Shown piece after piece: positions 10,201 through 21,622 of a stretch of 64,000 bases of DNA (positions within the stretch are counted from its first letter, which is position 1; each line of letters starts with the position of its first letter). The translations under genes and the position numbers were made by a program. The notes under the pieces were generated by a model. The model was given only the letters and a program-made list of their open reading frames with translations. It made no database searches and was not told the origin of the DNA. The DNA comes from Dicaeum eximium. Taxonomy: Eukaryota > Chordata > Aves > Passeriformes > Dicaeidae. The stretch spans positions 283,726 through 347,725 of the forward strand of contig VWZP01003801.1 of assembly GCA_013396995.1 (NCBI GenBank), written 5' to 3'.

Positions 10201-13200
10201 GAGTTGTTCTCCCCACTCCTCCAGTCTCATACACGTAAAGTTAGGGAGAAATATGACTAGTGGAGAACCCAGAACTGCAAGAAGGGCTGGCCCCAGATTT
10301 CCAGCTGCCAGTTTAAGTTGGGTGAGAGTCAGTGGGACTCGAGTTTTGGGTTCTGCTTTGGCCAGCTCTCTGCAATAAAAGTCAGACAAGTGCTTTTATG
10401 TTAAGTGACACGAAATAGCAGCTATCCTTTCGATCTTCCAGCTGACAATGGCTTTGCAAGGGCTGAGATGGAAGATTAAATAGGCAAGGAGTTCTCCAAA
10501 AGGGTTGTTAGCTTTCCAGGGACACCAAGACACACATCCTAAGGAAATCCGTGTTCCTTTTTCTTGAGCGATCCCTGTTCTGTTGTTGCACAGGCCTTCA
10601 GCCCCTAATACAAAGGCTACTCTCCATACAAGCCTTCTGATATAAATGTTACTTAAAATAGAAGCCCAGAAGGCACCAAAATGTTGCTATATGTATCATG
10701 AAAGCTTAGAGTGATTGTAGATGTTATTTTAGCAATAATTGAGAAAAGAAATATTGAGTTTCTGTGCATAGAAAGAGCTTGAAAGCATGTGTGGTGCTGC
10801 TGCTATTAGTCAAATATAGACAAGTGGAATGAGAACTAGAATAATACTTCAAAATGAATAACTACATCAGGCAAAAGTCCAATGATTTCTTTATTAAGGC
10901 CGTGATGAGCGCCAAGCAACTCCTCAGCTATATCAAGGAGCCATACAGAATGTGAATTCCAGTACTTTATGAAACACTGGAGGAGTGAGCCCACACTACA
11001 AGGAAGTGAAGGGAGCTTTATATTTTTTAGCTCTTGCCCACAGTGCTCATTTCCTTGCCAGCTGATCTGGGAGAGATCAGAACACTGAAATGGCAATTAT
11101 TGTCTTTTTCTATCCCTTTTGAATGTACATAGGAAATTACAGGGTGTTTCCATTAAGACTAACAGTCAATATCAATGATTTGCAACTGTCTTGCCTCCTT
11201 CTCTGATCTGAAAAAGACTGCAGTCATTAATGTGCTACTGACAGCTGCAGCTGGGTCACAATGAGAGGGACAAGGAGGCAAGACAGTCATAGTAATGACT
11301 TTTAACATATGTTGACAGAGGTGTAGTGTTGCTTTCTGCACCCTGCTTTTTGCTTAAACTGCTTCTGTTCATCAACCAACAAAAGGAAAACCACCTAATT
11401 TTTTCTAATGGCAATATTGAAGTCAGTTTTCATGAGATTCAAACAGTCATGTGCTTTACTGAGAGATGGATAGATAGTGTTCCTCTGCTTACTATCATGT
11501 GCAGTGGTTTTTGGTGGAATTGATGAGTGCTTAATGCCAACTCTGGTTAAGGAGGGAGCCCGGGACTGTGACATGAGTGAAGGCTGGGTCCAAGCCTGTC
11601 TTCATGTCCTGAGCCATCTGCCAATGATGCACAACAGTAACTCACCTCATAAATTTGTTTTCCACAACTTCTGGTTCATAAGATTCTGAATATTGTTCGA
11701 TCAGCAGGGCCAAACTTTTGGGAGTCAAACCTGTCAGCTGCTACCCTGAGTCTGACTGTCCAGAGCAGCTGGGATTGGATTTGACTTCCCCTCCACTGTA
11801 GTTCTGAATGGACTTCTGGGCATGGCAGGTACTGCAGTCATGTTAATGAAGGCACAGAAGTACTTCCATTGTGTATTTCTTTCATGGTTGTTAAAAGACA
11901 CTGAGCTATTCCTGGAAGAAATGACAAATCCCTAGCGATCAACTTTTTTTACTTGCACAGCTGGTAACCAAGAAAAATGCAGTTTGGGAGTAGAGGAACA
12001 GCTTAAAGATCCTTTCACATAAAGAACAATCTGTCAATCAGGAAAACAAAGCAAAATGTAGAGCATGTCCTAATGGGAAACCTTCCCAGGCTGTCTGGTA
12101 CCTGGCATTCTGGGTGATGCAGAGCCAGCTATCCTATACCTGATAGCTCTTTCACTTAAGTGATCTGTAACATTTCCCTGGGGCACCTCTGCAATGAGGA
12201 GCAGAGAAGAAACCTTACATAGCCAGAGGCAAATCTTGCCACTAAGTGGGTGCCTGGAATGAAAACCTCTATGTAACAGTGGGATGGTTTGGAAATTTCT
12301 GCTGTGGGTAAATGGTGATAAGCACAGTCCTTGCTTGAGAGGGTTATGTGGCTTTATGAAGGTAAACACTTGGACATGGTGCAAATGGTGACATTTTATT
12401 AGTGATGCTGTGTGTGTCTAAGGCAAAACATGGTAGTGTGTGCAGGGGAAAAACTAAGATGATGGGGAGGAGGGTGTCCTGAAAGCAGTTTTCAAAGAGA
12501 AAGAACGTGTTTCCGGCAACTCCATCTTCAATCAGAAGTTAGAAAATGGCTCTTCATTGCTGTGACCGAGTTCAATCTTGTTTTAAATTCTCCTGTCTTC
12601 CAAAGTAATACTCCAGATCACACAGCAGCTTCACAGTGACCCAGACAAAGATATCTACTGGCTGAATTGAGGAGATTTGCACACAGGATGGGACCAAAAG
12701 TATTGTCTCTTATGTTGCATGGTTGTAAACAAATATTAACAATATTAAGCAGTTGTATCAGCTGCTAATGCTTCAGACTCTGCTGTCTGCTTTGATGTGG
12801 AGGGTAGTACACAGAGTAACATGCAGCATGCATGGCCACCTTGGATATTGAATTTCTGACATGTTTCAGGAGCCTGGAAATCAATAGGCAGCAGCTGCCA
12901 TGGAGCAGGGGGCACTGCAGGGCCCTAAACCCTGCTCTCAGCAGGGGCACAGACCTCGGAGTCTTGCTTTAACATTGGGGGGCATGAAGAGGAAGATGCA
13001 AAGCTTCTCTGTCTTGCCACACTGTGGTCCTCCCAGCCCCATATTGTGTGCTGGGCCACTGGCAAGTAAATGGGGACAGTCTCTGTGGTGGGCATTGGCA
13101 GTAAGTGACGAGATCAGGTTTGAGAGCAAGGTGGACAGCCAATGTCGAGTTGGCAGAAAAAGTGACTGGTGTCTGTGACTTGCTCTAAACAGCATCTGTA

Positions 13201-16200
13201 AGTTAAGAATCCTCAAGGGAAGCAAAACCAAAGCTTCAGCACTACCATCAGCCCAGCAGTCAGGTCAGCAAAGACAGGCCTTGTGCACAGGAGAAGAGAT
13301 CTGCCGACAGTGGATCTGTTGCAGGGAGCGGAGAACCAAGCAGAGAAACCCCTGGGCTGGCTGGTCACAGGCAGCCTCACTGCTTCAGCACTCAGAGGTT
13401 GTTGCACACTACTTTGTACGGTTCCTGTAGAAGGAAGATGACTTTGGAAGGAGGTGAAAGTTGGGTCTGAGCCCCTTCGTGCTTATGCTGTGATTTCCAA
13501 GGGAGGAGGTGAAGAACCAGCTCCTGAGCTGACCCCAAGTACGCCTTTGGGACAGAAACAAGGAGCACTTCAGCTCCCTTCCAGCATGAACAGAGCACAG
13601 AGGTGACCATATCCTCATGGAGCCCATAAATGGAGTTTATATTTGTGTCAGTGAAATCCAAAGACATCTGTCTAAAAGGTATTCAGCCATTCAGAGAGAT
13701 GAGTATCACCCAGAAGAGGCAAAATGACAGATTGCTTCCAGCCTTCAGAACCTAGCTGGACATGAACACTTCTGCAGAAATCCATAGTATGAAGTGCCTG
13801 ACAAGAAGCAGGCAACAAAACAAGTAAACTGTTTGCACTGCCTGAATTTAAGGCAAAAACAGAACCAAGCTGGATTAGTAAGCGAAGTTGCTATTAATCA
13901 ACCTCTGGTAGTAGCAAAGTGAAGATAATCCTCTTTAAAATTGCCTTTAACCTTCTACCATGACAGGATCATTATTAAATTCCCTGATCTCACTGCTGTG
14001 TATGGGTATAAAAGAGAGTGTAGTAGCCAGTGAGACAAACCCGTCGTGACACTGTGTTGTGACAGAGATTGATGCTCTGTATCCCCACTGCCCTTCCATG
14101 TGTCTGAGAGGTGAAAGTAGAGACTGGTTCTGCATTAATGCATTAATGCAGCCATGTGCTTTTACATATTATGGGATGGAAATAAATTTCCTATAGTCCC
14201 TGCATTCTCCATGTACAGCTGTAAGGATACAGGGTGCACTGCTTCAACACTCAGCAAAGTAGCCCAGCCTTGGTAGAGAAAGAAAATTTATCTTTTACTT
14301 AATTAAGTCTAGGAGTGGGAGTGAGAAAGGAAAATATTATTCTAGACACCTAAGTAGATTTCCTTTGTGTAGGATTACATAGGTCAAAGTAATTTCTAGC
14401 TTGATCTTAGCTGTTGAATGCTGCCTGGCAGTAACACCAGGCCAGTCTGGAGGGGAGGGAGCCCACAGTCCTCTCTGTTTCCCCAGGGGGTTTCATGATG
14501 CCTCCACATCACTGTTGAAGAAATGCCATCTCACTAGTTGTGCCACCTCACTAGTGGTACATCTTCACTCAAGCTGCTGAGAATGGTGGGTGGGCAGAAC
14601 ACTGCTCTTAAGGGTCTCCCAAGTGCCAGATCCTCATGGATTCAGAAATGGCAAGAGAGCTCTTAAGTCACTTGGTCTGGGGCCGAAAGTGGAGATTGAC
14701 TCATTTCACTGACTTTCCTTGTTGCAGGGAGTCAGCTTACTCTCGCTGTGAGATGCTGAAATGAGTGACCCTCACAGTGAGGGAACACATGACAGGAGAG
14801 TTTGAGCTGGAGCTGTCTGGAGGGAAAGAGTTCAAGAACAAAATGGAAGCTAAAAAGCCTGGACATTCTCCCTTAACCCCTGCAGGAAAATGAGACTTTT
14901 ACATAGGAACCTCCTCTCACCACACAATTGGCATCACTCTCTATCATCCACCATGTGCATGCAGCATGCAGGAAGGTGAGATCCATCCCATTTGCAAATC
15001 CTGGTTTGAAGGCTTGTGACAGACCTGAACCATTGCTCAGTAGCCAGCTCCTGAGATTGGAAAACTTGCTGCTTTCTTTTTTTTTTTTCGTACAGCTATA
15101 GTGGTATTTAAAGCATAGTGGAGCCAACTGTCTCCTCACATGTGCCACTGAAAACTGCTGAGAGGGAGAGTCAGAGTTTGAAGCTACCCAGGACCATAGA
15201 GACCATGCTCTCTACAACCCATTAAGAGCAAACCTCTAATTCAAGACCTCCTATCGTTCCTCCAGCCCTAGAGAGATACCCCAATGCACATGCAAGGAAA
15301 ACTCGGTTTTTGTTCTGAGCCATGCTGCCCATTTAGGCTGCACTCGCTGCAAGGCAGAGACCTTTCCTTTTGCCCAGCTTAGGAGCAGCTGGGACTTCAG
15401 TCTTGCTGTACTCTGTGTTCCTCAGTGGGGCAAGGACCACCAGCTGCTGAAACAGCCAATGCACAGGACACAGTAAAGTCTTGAGTTGATCAAACCAGAT
15501 CATCCTGTCCTGGGGCATGTGGCCAAGGAGGAATCAGTGCCTCACAAATTTCGTTTGACAACCATTTCTGCAGGCTGGGAGAGGACAGCAGTGCTTTCTA
15601 AGGTTGTGGCAGTATCCATGTCACAGTGGTGCCTAAAATCCTGCATCTGGACATTTCAGTTACACAGACAGATTAGACACTGCTCAGCAAAGTGGCTATT
15701 CCCTTCTGAGGTTTTCTATGGACTTTCTGCTGCTTGAAATATCCCTCCATGACTTCCCTCCAAAGAAGTACCATAGCATCTGTCTTACATTGATTCTGCT
15801 TGTGAATTCCCTACTGGTACTTCTAGGGATGTTTCATTTTCTCTAAACCAGTTTCCCATGTGAGTACTGAAGTTAGTGCTTGAGAAAATCTCACCGCACT
15901 AGCTTTGGTTCTTTCTACAATGATGGATATGTCAAATTCAGTTCTTAAGACCTCTGAGCTGCTTTTTCATCTAGTAATATGCTTGCTATTTTCACGTTTA
16001 ATTATTTCTATGGTAGCAGTGTCCTTAAAAAGCAGTACTGTTGTAGCCATGACAGTCTAAAGACACTTCAGGGAAAGAGACTTGTGAGAACAACCAGTGT
16101 AAATGGCAAAACCAGATGAGCTTTAAGGTACAAAAAATGTCAATTTAACCTTACTTTTAAGAGCTGCTTCCTTTATCATGTTTGTTTCAGATTCTCATTA

Positions 16201-18130
16201 CTTTTCCTGAGAGCAATATTAGATCGATAGCAACCACTTTCTTGGAAATCCTTTTCTAAGGCCCAGAATCTGGATATCATTATGCAATTATAAAATAGAG
16301 CTGAGGAAATCAAGGCACTGAAAGGACAGGTGATTTGCCTGTGTGGGTGGTTGACTTAGTCATATTACTCAGCAGCACTTGTCTCTGTGTGCTGCATTTT
16401 AACTATTGAAGAAGCATCATTTCCTTTCCCCAGGATGCATCCTGGCTTCAGGTTAGTCCTTCTCGAAAAGGCTTCTGAGTTGTGCTATCAGAATATTTAG
16501 GGCATATCACAAACTTTCTGTAAATTAGCACGATGTGCCCTGATCCAATCCAGCTGTGGAATTGTGATTTGTTGTGAGTCCCAAAAGTACAAAGAAATTG
16601 CAGGGAAGGGGTGGTGGTGGTGGAGGGGGTGTTATGTTTCCCTCCAGGGAGCAAGCTGTGCAAATGTGCTGCATTTAGCACAAGGAAAAGGGCTCTTTAA
16701 GAAGTTTAGCTGGGTGGGGAGTCAATCCCTTCTTATGTTTCTAGTCTGAAGGTAAATGTGGGCAAAAATATATTTTTATGTCTGTGAATTTTTCTGTGCT
16801 GCTAGTGGGGTATAGCAGGTCTGAGCTATATCTGTGCTTCTGCTGCCAATAGTCCTCAGGAAATCTCTCTTAGAAGTGATTGCTCCAGCTGGCTGGAACA
16901 AGCCTTCAGGTGCCATCACTCCCATCACTGTCCTTTAAACTGATGGGAAACTCTGGTTAGAAATATGGAAGGGAATCAGCCTGTACAGTGCTGCTCTCTG
17001 CTGTGATGGGAACCTCTCATGCAGTCCTAGGGCACTGCATACTGCTGGCTGCCTCTGCAGTGTTGCAAATTCTTATGCTCAGATGAAGAGGGCTGTCTGT
17101 TCTCATGAGTTTATGATTATCCCAGCCTAACTCACTGCAAAAGCATGCTACAATAGTAACTTCAAAAGATCCTCGACAGCCCAGCTCCCACATTGCTCTT
17201 CAAGAACTTGGAGGGCAGGGGAGAAGCTAATTTAACTGTAGGTCTTTAACTCAAGTACCTCAGTTAGGATTCTCATCCTCCAGACTGCCCTGAAGTCATG
17301 GGTTTCTGCTTTTGCCCTTTCCTGCAGGAAATTATTTTCTCCCTTGGTGTGCTCAGAGCTTTAGGAGGTTGTTTCAAGAAGATTCCCAAGTACCTTTGTG
17401 TTGAGCCACTTCCATTTCCACCAGGCACTGAGAAGGTTTCCAGACCCTGCTGCCCAGCTTGGCATACGCCATGCCACACTTGGCTGGCAGCTCCTTGAAT
17501 GGCAAATGCTTCTCAGATGTGAGCAGAGCACAGAGGGTGAAGCTGCTGCCCCTTGGCAGGGTGCTAGGCTGTCCTACAGCAACTGCTTTTCGTGCAGGTA
17601 GGGACTGAAAAGCTGAACTGAAAAGCCAAGATGCATATGAATGCATCGAGATGGATGTATTCTCTTGCTGTTGTAGCTGCCCTGTTCTGCCTGAGTGGTG
17701 TGAGACACCAGCCTCTGAAACTGGAATTAGCTCCTGCTCTCCCAAGGTGAGCTCCGTCCCTAATATTTTAGATTATAGCAGATGTTGCACATAATATAAT
17801 AACTCTCACAAAGGGAGGCAGAGATGCAGAATGAGACCTACCAGACAGCTAATAAAAGAAAAGGCCTCATGAAGAACAAAAAACGCTGCTAGTGATTGCA
17901 GAGATATGTTGCCCCCAGGAAATTAAAAACACGAATGCCCTGGCATATGCAATAAGCATCTCCTTTGTGTCTGTGTAGAAGTGCTGAAACCTCTGGACTA
18001 TTAAGAAATTGAAAAGATGCTTTTGAGTCTTCCTCATACACTTCAGCTGCTTGCAAGTGGTAGCAAAAAAAAAATGAAGTAGATCAGCCTGGCTGCTGTG
18101 CAACTTTATTTACCAGAGAGCCCAAGTTCA
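10201..18130. other. Upstream flank of the main GRIP2 promoter, no gene seen
   Basis: About 8 kb with moderate AT content and short chance frames only. The longest attractive start context (GCCATGG at 12898) opens a 92-codon frame with no recognisable family. No transposable element, RNA gene or exon could be supported. If the 8.2 kb exon is used, this whole stretch is its downstream intron. Confidence 0.5.
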
Positions 18131-18139
18131 GGATAAGCA

Positions 18140-18760
18140 CACGCGTCAATGCGCGCACCTGTGCGGGGCCGCCAGGCAGCTGCCGCTCGGGGAAGGGGAG
18201 AGGCGCCCGGCTACAGCTGTAACCAGAATGTGGAATGGCAACAGCGTGCTCTCCGTATCTTTACCGGGCATATGCCTGTCCAACGTCAGACGGAGATTTG
18301 GGACCCGCAGGGCGCCGGTGTGGGTCGGAGCCCGGCGCCTATTTGCGGGCGGGGCCCATCCTGTCAACGCAGACCCCCCCGGGGGGAAAATACACAATAT
18401 ACACATATTGACACAATTTCCCTACCCCCGTTCTCCGAGTTTGCCGCTGCCCGCCCTCCGCGGCGGGGGGAGCGCACCTGCGCGGGGGCGGCCCGGGCTG
18501 TGCGCAGGCGGGGGCGGGCAGCGCTCCCCGCCCGGCCCCGGCCCCGCCGCCGCATGCACCGCCCGGCCATAAAGCGCCGGGGAGCCCGGCCGCGCTCGGC
18601 AGCGCCCGCCGCTCCCGCCGGGCCCCCCGGGCCCCTCCAGCCACGCCGCTGCCCCGGGGGGCGGCAGCGCTGCTCCTGCCGCGATGCCGGGCTGGAGGAA
18701 GAGCCTCGCCCTGTGCCTGCAGCGGATGCAAGAGGACGGTGAGAGCGGCGGGGGGGAAGG
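18140..18760 (+). promoter_or_regulatory. GRIP2: CpG-island promoter of GRIP2
   Basis: A GC-rich, CpG-dense block ends just after the GRIP2 start exon. Two GCGGGGGCG elements (18482-18490 and 18508-18516) match EGR-type zinc-finger sites and overlap SP-type GC boxes. A TATA-like CATAAAG lies at 18568-18574, about 110 nt upstream of the ATG. This would place the start site near 18.6 kb with a short 5' UTR of roughly 85 nt. EGR sites would fit activity-dependent neuronal expression, which is inference. Confidence 0.8.
18684..18738 (+). CDS. GRIP2: GRIP2 coding exon 1 (palmitoylation-type N-terminus)
   Basis: ATG at 18684 opens MPGWRKSLALCLQRMQED plus one base, followed by a donor (GACG then GTGAGA). 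This resembles the alternative N-termini of long GRIP/ABP isoforms as I recall them (GRIP1b begins MPGWKKN...C), where Cys11 is palmitoylated to direct the scaffold to membranes and spines. GRIP2 is a seven-PDZ scaffold binding the C-termini of AMPA receptor subunits GluA2/3 and other synaptic partners. The PDZ exons are not in the window. Identification is supported by synteny: GRIP2 neighbours CCDC174 head to head in amniotes. The exon sits at the 3' edge of a CpG island with a TATA-like box. Confidence 0.82.
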
Positions 18761-20540
18761 AGAGCTGGAGGTGCTGGGAATTATCTTCCGCCTCCCCTTT
18801 TCCGCTACTCTTTGGGGTGGTGGTGTGTGTTCCTCTGGGAGGGGGACCATCCTCTGCTGGCATGGAGCTCCGCGGATGAAAGGACTGGAGGGGGGATGCT
18901 CCTCGTGCCGATAAACTTTGCCGCAGTCAATCTTCCCTTCCATCCCTGAGCTTGCTTGGTTTCTGCTTTTGGTTTTTTTTGTTTTGATACTTCAAGTGGT
19001 GGGGGCAAACCTGAGCGCGAGGTGGCTGCGCGGTCCTTTTTGGATATTTAGAGGGGCTTGCAGTATCTGAGCCCCAACTTTCTAAAGCTACCGGTGATGC
19101 TGTTTTCAGCTGGTAATTTTCCCCAGTGCCAACTCCACCTGGGGAATAAAGGGTTTGCAAATTGCACGCTGGACGTGTCACGGTGATCTGATTCCTGTTG
19201 TGTTGCTTACTGTTGCTTACAGTGACTGTGAATTATTTTGTTTACATACTCAAGAGTGTGATGTTAAATAAATGCTGGACCTGCGGCTCATAAAAGTCGT
19301 GAGGAGACATCCACAAGGTGGCACAGCATAAGGGAGATTTGAACGTTTCACTCCGGCTCTTGCCTTTGTAGATGAACAGGGATGAGAGTGGTGGGGAAAG
19401 TTTACGTCTCTGAAATGAAGTGCGTTTCTCCTGTGCTCTTATGGGACTCAGGTGCAAGAGCTGATCCGGGATAGGCAGAAACAAGCAGGAATGTGTGTTT
19501 TATGAAACGGCTGCTTTGGTGCAAAGTAGTTAATGGCAGGCTTTTCCTTTGGACCCCTTCCCAGACTACCTCTCTAGACTGTTCCAGTCCGTCAACAGAC
19601 TTAACAAATATATGAAGTGGCACTGTTGCAGCATTTCGTGTAATGCAAGAATCGTGAAATTATCTGAACCTGCTGGTTAATAGGCACAGAGAGAAATTGT
19701 GCTGTTAGATCCCCTGCAAGGTGTTAGGACAGAGTCATTAAGCTGCTGTGCCTTTCTGATGCTGATTCCTGGCTCCCGCTGCTTTGGGAGATCACCATCT
19801 ATTTCTGCTGCTGGATTGCTCTAGGACTCTGCTTTCCCCTTGAAGCCTCCATTGACCCGAGATAGAGCTGTTAAAAATCTTGTCCTGTAGAAGAGTGAAT
19901 CAATCCCCTGCTCAACACACCGAGACCTGTTGGCATGAATTCAGCCCTGTTATGGTGCAGTGCTTTGTAACACTGCTGTGCTTGCTGCAGCTGGCACGGA
20001 TGCTTTTGCACCATTGGATGGGGGTGGCTTTGGGAGCCTTATTAAATATTCACAGCGGGGACCTTTTGATGTACAGCTGTGCTGGGTAGTGTTTGCTGGG
20101 TTACTTTCTCTGTGATTTCATATTTGCATGTACTGGCTCTTGTCTCTGGCTCTAGGTAGTGCCTTTCCTTCTCATTCCCCTTCCCTCTGATTTCAGTCCC
20201 AGCACTGCAGTGAGTCTGTGGCTGGTCTATGTCCCTTTGAGTACATTGCATTTATTTCCATGGTGGTTCAAAGAGTAGTCACTCTTAGGAAGGTGTCATT
20301 TAATCTCAGAATGGCTTATCTGGATGGCTAAATCTTGCAGGCTTGAGCTGATGTGCTGTGTAGAGGAAGATTAGCTGAGCTTGTAGGGAGCTTCTTTGCC
20401 TTTTCCACAAGGCAGCTGATTCGATGGTGGTGTTATAGCATATAACTCTGCAGGGGCAGCAGAGGAAGTATTTGGTTATGTTTTTGTAGCACTGCAGTGT
20501 TAACAGGTATGTTAGAGAAGGTTTTGCATCATGCCACGTC

Positions 20541-20609
20541 CCTGTCTGTGACAGGAGGATTGGAACCAGATGATCTTTAAGGTTCCTTCCAACCCAAACC
20601 ATTCTATAA
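20541..20609 (+). mobile_element. CR1 LINE 3'-end fragment
   Basis: The segment contains GGAACCAGATGATCTTTAA followed by GGTTCCTTCCAACCCAAACC and ATTCTAT, the diagnostic 3' untranslated end of avian CR1 retrotransposons. It is heavily 5'-truncated, as is usual for CR1, and lies in the same orientation as GRIP2. No reverse-transcriptase coding part is attached. Confidence 0.9.
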
Positions 20610-21599
20610 CAGCACTGCAAGAAATGTCTGCACTGTTCAGGTTTTGATTTTGCAAACCAATCTCCAGCCAGTATATAAAGAAGTACTGACTTCTGTTTGT
20701 TTTTTGGGTTTTTTTTTTTTAAATTTTATTCAGAGCAAGTTATGTTTGCCTTGTTGTCATCTCTGTGGTTGTGGTAGGTTTGGGGTTTTTTTAATGCCCA
20801 AGCTGGGGAGCTATTCCCCCAGGCATGTGTACTCTGCCTCATCAATTTGTTCACTTCCTCTGAGGACTACAGTACTTAAGCTTCCAAAGGAAATGTCCTG
20901 GTGTTCAGCAGGAGCACAATTGTAATTAGAAGAGTGGTATATTTTGGTTACTGAATATTAATGTGATGAGCACCTCTTGCAATTTACAGCCATTCAGAGA
21001 TGAATTGGAAGCTTCATTATTCACAGTTGGTAGAAAAGGTCAGCCATGGCAAGTCACATAGGGAAATGCAAGATATACATAAATCTATGTGCTGAAGTAT
21101 GATTGCCATTTCAAAATACCATGCACAGCAAGTCTCGTCATGCATGTATTGCTTTAATATTTCTGTCTACTGGAAGATGGAAGTGACTTCTGGCCAGTGT
21201 GCAGAATGCTTCATTATATAATGTGTTGGTTGTACATGGGATGTCCTACTGCTTATTCAGTTTCATGCAAGGAAAAAAGAATTGATGTCAATGACTTAAA
21301 AATATTTGGTGGAAAATGTTTCCTCCAGCCTGCATTGATAACAGGCCTTACTCCAAAATCATGGAGTTGATAGCTCCTCCCTGCATTACTGTGGGGTTCT
21401 CTCAGACCTGAAAGAAGAGGTTAAAGCATATGGTCTGGCTTTCTGTCTCTCACTGTGTGGCCAGATCTTCTGCTGATTTCTGTCTCTGATAACTCATCCT
21501 CTTTTGAGGCAGTGATGAGAATTAGTTGGCAATGCCAGACCCTTTTCCACCCCGGTTTTTGCCCCTCATATTGCTGTCCTTTATGGACAGGACATAACA

Positions 21600-21622
21600 C
21601 ACATATCCTCACAGGATATGTG
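21600..21622. repeat. 10-bp-stem palindrome with 3-nt loop
   Basis: CACATATCCT is followed by CAC and then AGGATATGTG, a perfect 10-bp stem. It is short and of unknown role. Confidence 0.8.

Noticed and set aside
12900..13178. 92-codon frame with a good Kozak ATG
   Set aside because: No recognisable family, no splice or promoter context.
13235..13255. RE1/REST-like sequence TTCAGCACTACCATCAGCCC
   Set aside because: Left half fits but the right half lacks the GGACAGC core; about 15 of 21 positions, too weak.
18149..18742. 197-codon frame across the GRIP2 CpG island
   Set aside because: GC-rich islands lack stops; the frame differs from the GRIP2 exon and the translation is arginine/proline/alanine-rich.
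18339..18863. 174-codon minus-strand frame over the same island
   Set aside because: Same composition effect; no family similarity seen.
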